The notes under the pieces are model-generated. The model made no database searches. It saw nothing but the letters and a program-made list of their open reading frames with translations, and was not told the origin of the DNA. The translations under genes were made by a program, and so were the position numbers. From assembly GCA_963691655.1 (NCBI GenBank), contig OY829326.1, forward strand, positions 10,280,878-10,344,877: a DNA stretch of 64,000 nucleotides. Reading direction: 5' to 3'. This DNA comes from Toxonevra muliebris. Lineage: Eukaryota > Arthropoda > Insecta > Diptera > Pallopteridae. Of this stretch, positions 23,700 to 36,100 are shown piece by piece. Numbering within the stretch: the first letter of the stretch is position 1; every line of letters starts with the position of its first letter.

Positions 23700-24005
23700 G
23701 ACGACCTCGATAGTCTAGTGGGTAGTGCACTAGACTTTCATCCGGGAGGTTGGTGTTCAATTCCCGTCTTCTGCTGGTGGTTAATTCTCATAACCTTTTT
23801 ATATTCACTATCAATATGAAGTGTATGAAAATTATAAGATTATTATTATTACCTTGGTTGGTAATGGCAATACTACCAAGCCGATGGAAAATTGACACAC
23901 CGCCGTTCGGGATTGGCGATAAACTATAGGTCCACCTATGTGGTATCACAATGGGCCGTTCAGGCCTAAGTGTGTCTTTCGACAGCCACTCTAACCTAAC
24001 CTAAC
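23700..24005 (+). mobile_element. tRNA-derived SINE, copy 1
   Basis: The head GACGACCTCGATAGTCTAGT and following bases have tRNA form: A-box-like TAGTCTAGTGG (23710-23720), an anticodon-loop-like CTTTCA as in eukaryotic tRNA-Glu, and a B-box-like TGTTCAATTCC. The body matches the copy at 40050-40362 along its length. The 3' end is GACAGCCACTCTAACCTAAC with repeated CCTAA. Transcription would be by RNA polymerase III from the internal boxes, but this B box has substitutions. It lies inside the pogo-like element. No clear target duplication was seen. Confidence 0.85.
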
Positions 24006-24119
24006 TTAAAAAAACGTACGAGGTTTTACCATGTTAAACGAAAATATATCGCAAAAAGTGAAACTTGTTCGAACGAGGGCGTACTATATAAAGGACGTGT
24101 TAAGCGAGGTCTACCTGTA

Positions 24120-25024
24120 TTTGGAGCGGTTAAGCAAATTTTTGAAATATTTATTTTAATGCAAATACCATTAAGTTTTTATTTACTACTATTTGGGAAT
24201 CTTCATAAATAAAACATTTTTAGCAGAGGGTAACTACAACTTATTTTTTCGTGAGGCGATTGAATTTACATATCTGTGTTTATGTATGCAGAATTCAGTT
24301 GGTTTAACCGTTAAATTTTTTTCTCAATTACTACTCAGTTTTTTAAAGTAAATATATTTTTACATTCAAAAACACTAAAAGCGAGTAGGATGCAGGAGTG
24401 AGTGCACTTCAATGCATTTCCGATTTTTATATGCTACAAGTATTTCAAATAATAAAATAACAACAATACCGCTAAGCACTTAACTTTGTTTTCTAGTGTA
24501 GTGCATTATGCTAAAATAAAATTTAAAAGCCAACATAAAACAAACGAAAGCTTTTAATTTTCAACGCAACACAGCGTAAAGTGTGTGGTTATAAATTAGG
24601 GTTGCAATGAATATTCAGGTTTATATAAGTAGGTGAAGGCGAAGTAATTGCTTCAGTTTAGTGTTTCGGTTTTACTATTTGTTGCGAGAGTTTCAACAAA
24701 TAATATTAAAGGTTTGCTCTGTTTTGGAACAGTATAACCAAAATATGTGCTTAAGCACTGATTACGAAACCTCCGTCCTTTTTTTTTTATATTAGTTCAG
24801 GTTAATTGTGATTTTGTTTTTTTAAATATCTAAAACCTGAACTGAAGTGCAGCGGAACTGCCTAATTTTTAATTCGTAGAATCCATCTCACGTATAAAAG
24901 ACCAACAGACTCATGTATAAAAGAAAACAGTAAGTAAAACGTCGGGCGAAATAATGAAATAAATCCTTTTTATTGGCATTTCCGGCAAATCGGACCAAAT
25001 AGCCTACGAAGCACCAAGCTTCTA
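24120..25024. other. AT-rich stretch without a gene
   Basis: No coding relic or paired repeat was recognised. Confidence 0.5.
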
Positions 25025-25345
25025 CATACTAAAAAGACCAACAGTAATCGCTGAGCATATCCTCACCCCAAATATCTTAGCAGTTCGATTCTTTGTAAAT
25101 CTTGGTTAAGCCGCTCCCCTTGCTCATTGCTTATTATGATTACGCACAAGTAATCCAAATGGAGATAAAGAAAATGGATTTCCAACGAAATTTGAACGCC
25201 CATTTTACGGTAATTTCTCGCTGTAATTTGCCTTTAGCCGTCGTCATTTCTTTTCTTCGTGAGTGATTTACGAACGACGCCCTTGAATGGCATCCATGCT
25301 GCTACTTCTGTGGCTTTTAAACATTTGGTGAATATGTCGTCGGTC
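25025..25345 (-). pseudogene. Relic of a DNA-transposon ORF common in arthropods
   Basis: Minus-strand readings in shifting frames give VAAWMPFKGVVRKSL near 25275-25320, IHFLYLHLDYL near 25155-25190, SNEQGERLNQDLQRIELLRY near 25075-25135 and MLSDYCWSF near 25030-25060. The words HFLHSHLDFF, DEQGERFHQDI, RYQG and MxADYCW occur in this order in repetitive ORFs of many arthropods, which I remember as transposon-derived and without an assigned enzymatic role. The relic is full of stops and shifts. Neither the element ends nor its superfamily could be determined. Confidence 0.5.
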
Positions 25346-26188
25346 ATAAAATTTTTATTATCTGGTTTTGAATACAATTGAAATGAATAAGGTATTGAAG
25401 CGTTCAGTTGTTAGTCGTTCTGGCAAAGCATTACTACCAACATGCGAAATCTAAAAAATCTGACCTAATCGCTATGAACAAGCGACAGATTTGAATTCAG
25501 CGCGCAAAAATATGTGAAAAAACACTCTTGTGTTTTCGGGTCTAAAACTTTATCGGAATTTGTGAACCTGTGTATTCAAGAACCTAATTTAGGTTCTCTA
25601 TAATATCGGAGAATATAAATTTCAGAAATCATTAAAATCAATCCTTTTCCACAGGAAGTATTCATTCTTCTACAAAAGTCAAATCAAATTCAAGTTATCG
25701 CATTCGTTTTTAATTTTGTTAAAAAAAAAAATGTCTGGATCCTCTTGCGGTTCGTTACAAGGCTATTATTATAAAATAGTGCGTTGGCTGAAAATATAAA
25801 ATAATAGAAAACAGCATAATAAAAAGTGCATAATAAAAGGTGCACATACAAGCTTTAATTTATACTACTTCTCCTTCTCAACAAACTACCAATAACAAAG
25901 TCCAACACAATAAAAAATAGCAAGGTTGTGGAAGTGGATTCAGAAAAAGCTCAAAAAATTAATTATACATATGTGCCCCGGTGTTTTAAAAGTCTATTTC
26001 TAATTCATAATTTAAGCGGGTATAAGTTTGCCTATTCTTGATTATTTTGATGCAATAAAGCCTAAAATGATTTGAGAGTTTAGAATATTTTTTGGAAAGT
26101 ATTAATACTTTACATAAGATATATTTTTAATCGCTTAAAATGATACAAAAAGAATTAATAGTTTCCAAAGAAAATTTGCTTACATAAT
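25346..26188. other. AT-rich stretch without a gene
   Basis: Contains a perfect 19-bp hairpin, AGAACCTAATTTAGGTTCT, near 25580. Otherwise nothing is recognised. Confidence 0.5.
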
Positions 26189-26192
26189 TTAA

Positions 26193-26707
26193 CCCTCTAG
26201 TTCCCAAATTTTTGATTGATGAAAAAAAAATTGGAATTGATTAATATTGGCGTAAAAATCATAAACTGAAAAACCCCTTAAAAAAAACTAATGGGCGTGG
26301 TTTTATGAAGTGGGAAAGTTTGAACATTTAAAATTATTTGTTGTTGAATGAGCTTTTTATCAATTTGTTTTAAGTAAATAAATATTTTGTACAAAAAATT
26401 CAAATTCTAAGCTATCCATAGCTAGTTTTTTTATCTGGATAGTATGACGGGAAGTATTTTATTTATTTTTTTCACTTTTATCTCAAATACAATCAAAATC
26501 ATTAATTTTCATATTTTTCACAAATTTTTTACTTTGACTGTCGCTAACTTCTGTAATACGTATCATAGCTCATAACTGATGCATTTTTTTTAAAGCTTGG
26601 GAAACTCCTAAGCGATGTGATAAAATGCAGCAACAAAAAACTGTTATGGTGGCAATCCCATCCCTTTTAGTGAAGGCAGTCTTGAGGCGGGCTTGGGAAC
26701 TAGAGGA
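26193..26707. mobile_element. TTAA-flanked piggyBac-type MITE
   Basis: TTAA at 26189-26192 is followed by CCCTCTAGTTCCCAA. The right end reads TTGGGAACTAGAGGA followed by TTAA at 26708-26711. The 15-bp inverted ends differ at one position. The insert is 515 bp and non-coding. TTAA duplication with CCC-starting termini fits a non-autonomous piggyBac element. Its termini differ from those at 21.77 kb and 13.64 kb, so it is a separate family. Confidence 0.78.
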
Positions 26708-26711
26708 TTAA

Positions 26712-28426
26712 TTATTTTGCTACGCCACTAAACGCAAGTAAACTTCCTTTTAGTAAAAAAAAATGAAATTTTAAAAATTTAAGCCAGTTAAAAAATTTTT
26801 GCAAATGAATTTTTCAGTTCAAAATAATATCTTAAAACTAACCAAGTTAGATACTAAAGATTATGTTTTATTTTACCAAATAATCTAACAGAGGCAAACG
26901 TTAACGCTTTTAAAACTCAGGGACATGTTTAATTGTTTTTTTTTCTTTAAGTTCTATGTGAAAAGGTTTTGAAAACCTCGCTATTTTTAAAAGAATTAAC
27001 ATTTGTTGGATTAAACAAGAGTTAAAAAAGATGAAAATATCATTGCAATTAAGGGGCAGATACCTCCAATTCCCCTGTTCCCATTTCGTCTATTGGTCTA
27101 CAAATTATTAGAAAAATTAAAAAAAACTATAAACTTTACCACACAGTGTTTCAAATCTACTTTTTTGTTTGAATTAAATAATTTCTCCCTTTCAGTGTAT
27201 CTATTTGTTGCCATTCTTTTGTCATTTATGTAGCTGATAGTAATAAGATATTGTAATATAAATATGAAAGGCTATTGCTTGAAGGCGGTGACAGCAGGGG
27301 CACGTTTGCGCCTTTTTTATTTTATTTGAAAAATTAATAAAGTGGAAATGTGACATAATAATAAGGAGTCCTTATTAAGAACTCGATGTCGTGAAGGTAA
27401 TATATTTTAAGCCAATTGCCAGTAAAAGTTTTAAGTAAATAACGGATGCGGATGAGAAAATATAAATACATTCAAAGCGAAAACTTTTATTTACTTTCTA
27501 CAGTTTTTGAAAAGTAAATATTTGATTTTTATTCAATGCATTTTTATTAGCAATTACCGTCATACCAACTCCTTTCATTTTCTATACAATTTTACAGTGT
27601 TGGTGTACAAATATTTACATTGATTGTAGAAAATATGATATGTAAAGATGAGAAGGAAATCCTCGGGATAAAAATAATTGGTTCGACGTTACAAATAGTT
27701 TGACTAATTTGAAATGTTGGAAGGAGTTTTTGTGTTATTGAGAAACTTTGTCTTAAATTTTAAGCCTTTGAGCTGACAATGACATTCATATTGGATGAGA
27801 AAACGACAATGAAAATATTGGTAACCTTAATCTATGGAAACTTAAAAGGTTTCGTTTTCATTTGTCAACAACATCAAAGAAAAACTTACAATTGTTGTTT
27901 ATTTTTGTTAAACATGTCATTTGAATTTATGCCTTTGCCTTTTCTACTTTGTTTTTTTTTCATTTGGGTTAACATCAAGTTTTTAACTTTGTTTTTGTTT
28001 GAAAGTAAGCTTTTCGCAGCTTATGTACTAGTAAGGAATAAAATGCACACAAGCTGGTTTATTTAACTAAATATTTTCATTAAATATTCTACTGCGTTTT
28101 GAAATTTTTTTTTGTGCTTTTTTGTAGACGTATTTTGGGTTTCTCTTGACATTTTTCGTTGCTTTTTTTTGACAACTGCAACCAAATGTGCTCTGATTTT
28201 GAAATAATAATGAAGTCAAATTTAAATATATTTTTTCAATCATTTTGTATGACACTTTGCACTTCATTTTGTGTTTTGTCCTTCAAGTTTAAAACTTTCA
28301 GTAAATACATGAGCAAGTGTTGAAAAGACTTGGATTTTGCTTACATACTTATATTTCTCTTTTATTTGCTCACTTGCATATGAATGAAACTATTTTGGTA
28401 CAATTTTGTTATTTTTTAAATATAAG
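26712..28426. other. AT-rich stretch without a gene
   Basis: The open frame at 27779-28066 translates to a hydrophobic, AT-driven sequence with no recognisable domain. No TE ends were found. Confidence 0.5.
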
Positions 28427-29701
28427 GAGTGAGATGGAAAAAATCTTAACACACGTTTTACCTAATAATTTTTTTTTGGTGTAAAATTTATAAATTTTTT
28501 TGATCTAGTTATCTTTGAAAAATATGTCAGCTGTTATTTTTAATGACAAACATGTCGATTTATTGTGAGTTTGATCAAAATGAGTGAAGAAAAAGAAGTA
28601 CGTCTTAAAATTATTCAAAATTCTCAAAAAAATCAAATTGGTCCTACAAAGAATTGAAGGTCTGACGTCAAACTGTTTCCAATGTTATTAAATAGTTTCA
28701 GGAGCATTTGACCATCGATAGGAAACCTGGTTCGGGAAGAAAACAAGGACCACATGATATTGGGAAAGCCAAGAAAGTAGAAAGCATATTGAAAAGATCT
28801 CCAAATACAACTGGTAGAAAAGCTGCCCGGTTAGCCCAGTGCTCTGAGTATTTGGTGCGAAAAGTTAAAGCCAATGCAGGTTTGAAAACATACAAAGTCC
28901 AAAAAGTTCCAGACAGGAATGCTGCAAAAAATTTAGACGCCAAAAGTAGGGCTCGGAAATTAAAATCGAATTTCATACAAAAATTTGGCATTCATGTTGT
29001 ATAATGGACGACGAAACGTATGTACTGGCAGATTTTACGCAGCTTCTGGGTCAACATTTTTATATTGTTGATGCTCGAGGAAATGTCGAAGAACAATTTA
29101 GAATCCTAAAGCAGACAAAATTTTCTAAAAAATTCCCGGTATAGCAAGCTATATGCAGTTGCGGAAAAAGAAGCAAGTCATTTGTTATAGTGGCCTTTAT
29201 AAACATCGAAATATACATCAAAGAATGTTTGAAAAAAAGACTTCTTCCTTTCATAAGAGAGCACAATGTGTCCACATATTTTTGGCTCGATTTGGCATCA
29301 TGTCACTACGGCAAGAAAGCTCTGGAGTGGTACCAAAGTAATAACATAGTTTTTATACCAAGAGAGGCCAATCCTCCAAATTGTCCGGAGCTAAGACCAG
29401 TGGAGAGATATTGGGCTCTTGTGAAAAGAAACGTAAAGAGCACAAAAAAGGTGTCCCAAAATATCGAAGACTTTAAAAGGAGATGGGCAAACTGTTCCAA
29501 AAAGGTGTCTGAAACAACTATCAAATCTCTAATGGAAGGCTTACCAAAAAAGGTCCACGCGTTCATAAATAGTGCTTAGAACTATAAAAGTTATATTTTT
29601 TTGTAATTTGTAAAATATTATCAATTAAATAAAAAACTCTAAGATCAACCGTTTAAAAATTATTGAATTTTATACATGTTAAGATTTTTTCGATCTCACT
29701 C
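28427..29701 (+). mobile_element. Tc1/mariner element of the D,D37E group
   Basis: A 1275-bp element with 25-bp inverted ends: GAGTGAGATGGAAAAAATCT followed by TAACA at 28427-28451, mirrored at 29677-29701 with one mismatch. A clear TA duplication was not seen at these edges, so the true ends may lie one or two bases outside. It carries one transposase-like gene on the plus strand. Elements with D,D37E transposases (ITmD37E/TRT) are known from mosquitoes and other animals. Confidence 0.82.
28580..29579 (+). pseudogene. D,D37E transposase pseudogene
   Basis: ATG 28580 starts MSEEKEVRLKIIQNSQKN. A frame change follows, then the DNA-binding part (TIDRKPGSGRKQGPHDIGKA, ...SPNTTGRKAARLAQCS). Catalytic motifs are DDETYV at about 29007 (first Asp), WLDLASCHYG with Asp at 29289-29291, and RPVERYW with Glu at 29403-29405, 37 residues after the Asp. 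The C-terminus is open to TAG 29577-29579. Damage seen: frameshifts near 28650 and 29000, and TAG at 29142-29144 where Trp is expected before QAIC. About 333 codons in total, a normal length, so only a few changes disable it. Confidence 0.87.
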
Positions 29702-32700
29702 ATTTCATAAATAAATATAGAGATATGTAGACAAGATGGAATACAATTAGTAAAAAAAACCAGGGAGGAATTAATGAAAATTCTGTGTGAAAAACTTAAA
29801 AAACTTTCAGTCTGCTATTTATTGCAATCCAAAAAATACACACACATTTAAACAAAGCTTAGCATTTAACAAAGTGGAAGAAAGGAATTGAAAATACTTA
29901 TAACATATGGCGGTCGCTAAGTTCGAATCTGGAGAATATTTTGCTCCATCATGTTAGGTTTTTGAAATAATCGTACTTGAAAAATATGAAATTTGACTTT
30001 GTGAAGTTTTTTCTTCGAAAATGATGATGATTGGGAGTGTTTAGATGTTCCAGGAACCCCAATAGTTTCTGATAAGCTTAGCTCAGTTGTTCTGTTTATT
30101 CTCAATGCTCCATGCAGATATGAAACTAAATGTAAAGACCTAAAGAGTTAAAAAGCTTTTAGTTAAACTTATTCAAGCTTGTAACCTTTAACTAGTAACC
30201 TATTTTGTTTCACCAAAAGCAAAAGCATATTCGTTCTCTAAAGTTGCCAACATTTAGCTGGGTAAAACTTCTTTGTATCAATTTAAGTCCTTTGTAACAG
30301 CACTTGTAAATTCTGTGAGCAGATGAAGCATCCATGTGCTATTAACTATTGCACATAAACTTCAGATTAAATGAATGATTTGTTAAATGTATTTCCAAAA
30401 CATCTTATTTTACTTTAAGCTACTAAATAAAGAAAACAAATCCATTTCAAGGCTAAAAGTTTATGTCCATGTGAAGAAGAAACATCGAAAAGGAAATCGA
30501 AAACTCTCTCTGAGAATTCTTCAAATAAAAAAATGTTCATTCATCCTTTATGATTGATTTTCATGTTATAATGAAGAAAATGCATTATAAGATTAATGTC
30601 ACTCAAGAGAGATTTGAAAATGCTTTTAAAATCGCAAAGAGGGAATTTAGATAACCAAACATTGCACCTGGTATAAAACACTGGACGGAGATGATAGTCA
30701 GTATGATAATCACGTAGCAGAGAGCATAAATGAAGTACCTTCATATACATATATGTAAGTATGTGTGCATGTATGTGAAGAATGAAGAGTTGCTGCGGAA
30801 AAAAGAAAAACAATATGCAAAACTAATTCATTATTTAACCAAAACCATACATAAATAAGAAAATATAAACAAATTTCGCTCAAAAAAATGATAAATGAAA
30901 TGAAATCAATCTCAATTATTTTCATATTTTCGATAATGGAACATTTTCAGATCATCATATGCAAAATAACGCATTTGTTGTGATTAGTTTTTGATGTTAA
31001 GATTAAACAAAACGAAACATTTCTCTTGGAGATTGTTAAAATAAATTGTGTTGGTGGCAAGATGTCATATTTTTATAACAGTTTCCACTTCAATGTACTT
31101 TGGTGACACTAAGCTGTTATGTTCGTATGCACATTTGAACATACAGTACAAGGTTACCATATTTTTGAGCAATGTCATACAAACTTAGCGCCATCATACA
31201 CAATACTAATCTTTTAATCCAGACGACAATTTTATACATTCACATGAATGAGATGGCAAAATTAAACAAAAGTCCATTTACATTTGACTATGTGATATTT
31301 TTTTCCTTTTGGCAAATCATTGTCGTCTCTTCTTCTATTCGAAATTAGATATTAATTTATTAGAACAGGGAAGGAGAGCTACTATACAGATACTGAGAAA
31401 GTAACGCTTTAAATAGAGAGCTTTAGGCTGAGTTTAATGAACTCTGCGATTACAATCATTAAAGGCTAAATGTCAGCATTAATTACGCTGACAATTTAAA
31501 GCAAAGAATTTCCATAAAGATGGATTTTTTTTTTTTGCGGATGTATGTATGAATTTATACATGTATTGCTTATTTGAAATGATTTACATATTTCGTAATA
31601 ATTAATACTAGTAAACAATAAATATTTATACATTTACGTGTCTTTCATTTACTTACTTACTTCCTAAACAAAGATATTATAAATAATAATAAAATCGTGT
31701 TGTTTATCTCAAAAGTGAAAAAATACTTGTATCAAGCATGTAATCAATTCATTAGTTAAAATATTCTTATTTACTTTTACAAAGGTAGCCGAACTGTTTA
31801 AGTTAACACTATTGCACCCACCATTTACGTACACGCACACACATATCAATACCAATAATTGAAAATTCATAATAATAACAATAAACCAAACCACAAAATA
31901 ATTACATTAACCATTTACTTTATCCACCCAGATCCAAAGAAACTTTCAAGGTTTTTTTTTACGCTAATATCAATATAGAAGAAATTTTATGCGGTATTTA
32001 GATATGAAGACAAAAGAAAAATTAATTGAAATTAAACATAAAAAGAGACAGCACAATAAAAAAAAAAGAAGAAAAATATGAAATAAAATACTTAAATACG
32101 TTTACCCTGATCAAATAGTAAAGATAAATAAAACAAAAACCGAAAGAAAAAACACAGTAAAAAGTTTTGAATGTTTTTCAATGAAAATAACAGAAAACCA
32201 CGCAAATATTGCATGCCAATTGAATAAAAACAATCACACACACAAAGCCCAAATAAAAAATGAAAACTTTTAGTCAAAATCAATATTTTTATATCATACC
32301 TACACTTGTAAAAAAAATATTGATACTAAGTGTGGAAAAGTTTTTTAATTTATAATTCTTTCGGGAATTGTATTTTATATTGAATTTTGAATTTAAATTT
32401 TCCATTCGAAGGGAATGGAAAAAGTTATGCAAGTTTGAGAGATCAGCTGAATATATCCAATTTTAAAAATAGTCAATTTGCTATTTTCATATTGGGAACA
32501 TAAAGTTATATAATCCTAATAATTAAATCACAGTACCATTGCATAATTATTGCATAAAGGAAACAGGTTTAAAGTTGTCGTTCGTGCATGACCGAGCACT
32601 AGAAAAATGAGTTTTTCTTTTTCTGTCCTAAAATGTTTAGCAAGGATAGTACATTTGTTCGAAAGAAAGCAGAACATTCACGAGTGAAATGCCAAGTGGT

Positions 32701-33026
32701 TGCATCATCTTCTAGACAGCTTGATATCCCTTTATTTTTTAATAAATGAATTGAAAAGGCAAGAATGCTAAAAAATGTGCTGATTTGGACTGTTTTTCCT
32801 ATTCAATGTACTGCTGTCTCGGTTCAAAAATCTGGCTACCCTAAAATACAAACATATTAAGAAGAAAGAGAAAAGCTATTTTTTCAGACTTGCATAGATT
32901 TCTCCCATTGTATTTACTCAATCTAAATTTTAACAAGAATACAACTGCATTTGTTTTTTATTTTAGTATGAAACAAGAGGTTCTTTTACTCCTGCCAATT
33001 CACTATTATAAAGTATCAACTTCAGT
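29702..33026. other. AT-rich stretch without a gene
   Basis: No coding relic with known motifs. Around 32629-32857 a frame reads MFSKDSTFVRKKAEHSRVKC and then one stop, but it is unassigned. Otherwise microsatellite-like and AT-rich sequence. Confidence 0.5.
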
Positions 33027-33125
33027 GTTGAAGGTTAGGCTAGGGTAGGTTAGGTTAGGTTAAAATGACTGTCCTATAGTAAAGCAAACAGTTACCCTAA
33101 TCTTTATTGAGCCATTGTGGTTCAC
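33027..33125 (-). repeat. LINE/SINE-type 3' tail fragment
   Basis: Read on the minus strand it ends GGACAGTCATTTTAACCTAA with several CCTAA units, preceded by CCACAATGG. This resembles the 3' tails of the SINE (40.05 kb) and of the LINE at 51.03 kb. No coding part was recognised upstream. Probably the 3' end of another member of the same retrotransposon lineage. Confidence 0.5.
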
Positions 33126-36100
33126 TAAACTTCAGATTCTCTGAAGTCAGCAAATTCAAGGTAAGCTGAAAACTGGAAAGTGTGAAGAAACTTCATAAAA
33201 TTCCTTTTGCAATTTCTAAAATATGGTATGGTATGCTCAAACTACATTAGTATTGTCTTTGATTTTATTTATAAAATGATATAATGTAAATCATGTAACG
33301 GCTATCCTGTCTAAAACAGGATTAACGATATATTGAACCCAAAATAGAGCTCTTTGTTACTTTGATACAAATTTATTCCAGAACTTTATTAAAAAAATAC
33401 GAATTTAGAATTTTGATTGGGATGGGCTTTATTAAGTTTTTACGAAATTGAATGGATTCTGAAAATTAATTTTTTTTTTTGTTTCTAATGTTTTTTTAGT
33501 TTATTACTGTCCCTGCAGCACTTGTGCTATTGATGTTGTAAAGAAATGATGCAATAGAAAAAATGAAAGTTAAGTATTCCATTTTAAAGTTATCCCATCA
33601 TGGCTCGAACATATAGTCTCCTCACGATACTTAAATTTTCTACAGAAAAACTCTTGATTTTTTTTTTTTTTGAGTGTATGACGTTGAAATGATTAATGCT
33701 ACAAGCTCATCGAAAATTCGTAACCCAACCACAATAGGCATAAAAAATAGATTTTATATTTTTGCCGTTTATCGTGAGTTGTTTTTTGTTTTTGTTGGTT
33801 TCAGCCTGTCATGACAGCAATTATTATGAACAATAGAAGACAGCGCCCTCTTACGTGCATTTTTCTATTTGTCAATGATGGAAAATATAACAAAAAAAAA
33901 AAAAAAAAGAGAAAAGAAAACAGAAAATAAAAAAGGAATATACAATGACAAGAAAAACATACAAAAGTGAGTAGACTTGACATAAGCCAAAAAAAATATT
34001 TTTTTTATTAAAACATGACAGTATAAATATTATTGTTGCTGGTATTATTGTAGCTCCTTAGTTATTTTTTGTTTTTGTGTCTATTTTGTCGAAGCTACTC
34101 TGACTTGTCATAATTTTTAACGCCATATTTTGACAGTGCACAAAGCACGTGCAAACACACATACACACACACACACATTCATATAAACAAATAGCTAACA
34201 TTTGTAAAATGACGAAAACAGCAAGGAGAAGAAGAACAAGTAATTTTGGTGACCTATCAGTTATAGTTGTAGTTCTAATATCTACATAGATATGTACATA
34301 CATATAAAGTACAAACAACATTCGCTTTGATTGATGATAACGATAATTGTTGATATTGTTTAACGATATCGGTTTTTTGGTCGCATAAATCACACATTGG
34401 CGTTGGTGGATGGTGTTCAAAGTGGGCGGTTGAGATGGTAGTGGTGGTTACTTTGATGCTGGTGGTGGTTTTGTTGCTCTTGGATAACTTTAAGTAATTA
34501 TATGTTATTGAAGGTTGAGGCTATCCTACAGCAGTGAATATATATGTATGAGGGCAATATGTATATACTTAATCGCGTGCTTATGCACATTAATTTGAAC
34601 CAGGCTTTAATATTTATTTTGGGCGCTGACGTTTTTTTTTTCTTTTTTGTTTTACTTAGTATTTTTATTTTTCTTTGCCAATTTTCGGCGACATTGACTG
34701 ACGATTGGCAATTAGTAAAAGCGAAATGAAGTGGAATGCTGCTTGATTTTCTAATTAAGAAAAGCAAAAATAGAAAAACAAGTGAGTTAGAGAGACTCAT
34801 TAAAAAAATTGGCAAAATTTGTAGTTACTTTACAATATATAACTTCAACCTGCGATTTACAATGGGAGAATTTACCTGTTTTTGGGGAAAGCGCAGCCAA
34901 AAAATTTTAATTTTTCATCGGTTTAAGATATTAGCAAGCGAGCTTTTGCTTATGAAATAGAAAAGATATGAAACTACTTGAAAAATCTGAATATTTTATT
35001 GGAACTTGTTTTTTGCTTTCGAATTATAATTTTGGACGAATAACTAACATGTTATTGCTCTATTAATTAATGGTGATCGAAATTGCACAGTAACTTTAGA
35101 TTTCATAGTTAAAATAAGATTTCATGGGTAGTAGGCGTGGTACATCACATTTTATGTCTAAAACGAAATAAATAAAAATTAATCATTAAATTCACATAAA
35201 AAAATCCATACATATGTCAATAAAAAAACTTTTTTTAACGATTTAAAATTCTCGGATAAAAATGAAACACATTCAATTGGGTCGGATCGGGTTGAGTTTA
35301 TTTGAGGTATAAATGTAGAAAGTTGTTCTTCCAAATTTTAAAAACTGATTTAAACTTACATATTCTTCACACCAATTTTAAAAATTCTTTCGGATAGTGG
35401 CAGAGAATTGCCTCATTTAGACCAATATTGATCCAAACATCAAAAAGTAAGCGTTCGCGAAGGCGTTTCAAAAATCTTAAAATTTGAGTTCTCTTTGTGG
35501 TAACATGACGTGGTTTATATATTTCTAACCAAAAATATTTTTTATTACTAACAGGGGTTGATTTAATTGCCATCAATTCATATTTGTTATAATAGCCAAT
35601 ATATACATATGTTTCTTCTAATGAGATTTTGGGCAGAAAAAAAGCAAGTAAGTAATTGAAATCTTAAATGAAATAATTGAAAAAAATTACATTGATAATG
35701 TGAAGACAATAAATAATCAATAAGTAAACAAGAAAGCTGAGAAGGGAAATAAAGAAAAATTGTAAACAATTTGATGACAGATGATGACAGTATTTTGTAA
35801 AAGATACTAATACAATACGCACTCTGATACTACGAGTAAGTTTCCTAAAATAAGATACAAACCTACAAGTGCAAATATATATATACATACACAGCAGATC
35901 AAATACTGAAGTAAAGTAGAAATAAGACGACACAGCAGTATAGCAGCAGCAGGAACAGAAATAAAATGTCAACAGTACAATCAAACAACATACGATGGAT
36001 GGAGAGTTAACTAAAAGATTTTACAAACACATACGCAAACAAAAACTTCTGCTGCCCGTACGTTGCTGTTGTTGTCATCGCCCTAAACCGGAAGTTGGCA

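Larger units (their letters stand above)
21649..24117. mobile_element. pogo/Tigger-like DNA transposon carrying nested insertions
   Basis: CAGGTAGACCTCGCTTACC at 21649 is mirrored by the sequence ending at 24117, which reads on the other strand CAGGTAGACCTCGCTTAAC; 21 of 22 terminal bases agree. TA lies immediately outside both ends (21647-21648, 24118-24119). TA duplication plus termini of the CAGxxxxACCTCGxTTA type point to the pogo/Tigger branch of Tc1/mariner. The span is 2469 bp, but it includes a TTAA-flanked MITE (21767-22270) and a SINE (23700-24005), leaving about 1.66 kb of original element. No clear DDE transposase is readable; the remaining sequence is degenerate, so the superfamily call rests on the ends. 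Confidence 0.7.

Noticed and set aside
23700..23775. Genuine tRNA-Glu gene
   Set aside because: The tRNA-like head continues into a 300-bp repeat body present twice in the window, and the arms do not form a proper cloverleaf, so it is a SINE head.
32629..32857. hAT transposase fragment (MFSKDSTFVRKKAEH...)
   Set aside because: The similarity is to very general features only, and one stop interrupts it; not enough to name a family.
33027..33060. TTAGG-like tandem repeats (also 40050-40065, 23990-24005)
   Set aside because: They resemble the insect telomere unit but are only a few units long and sit at the 3' ends of SINE/LINE tails, which explains them.
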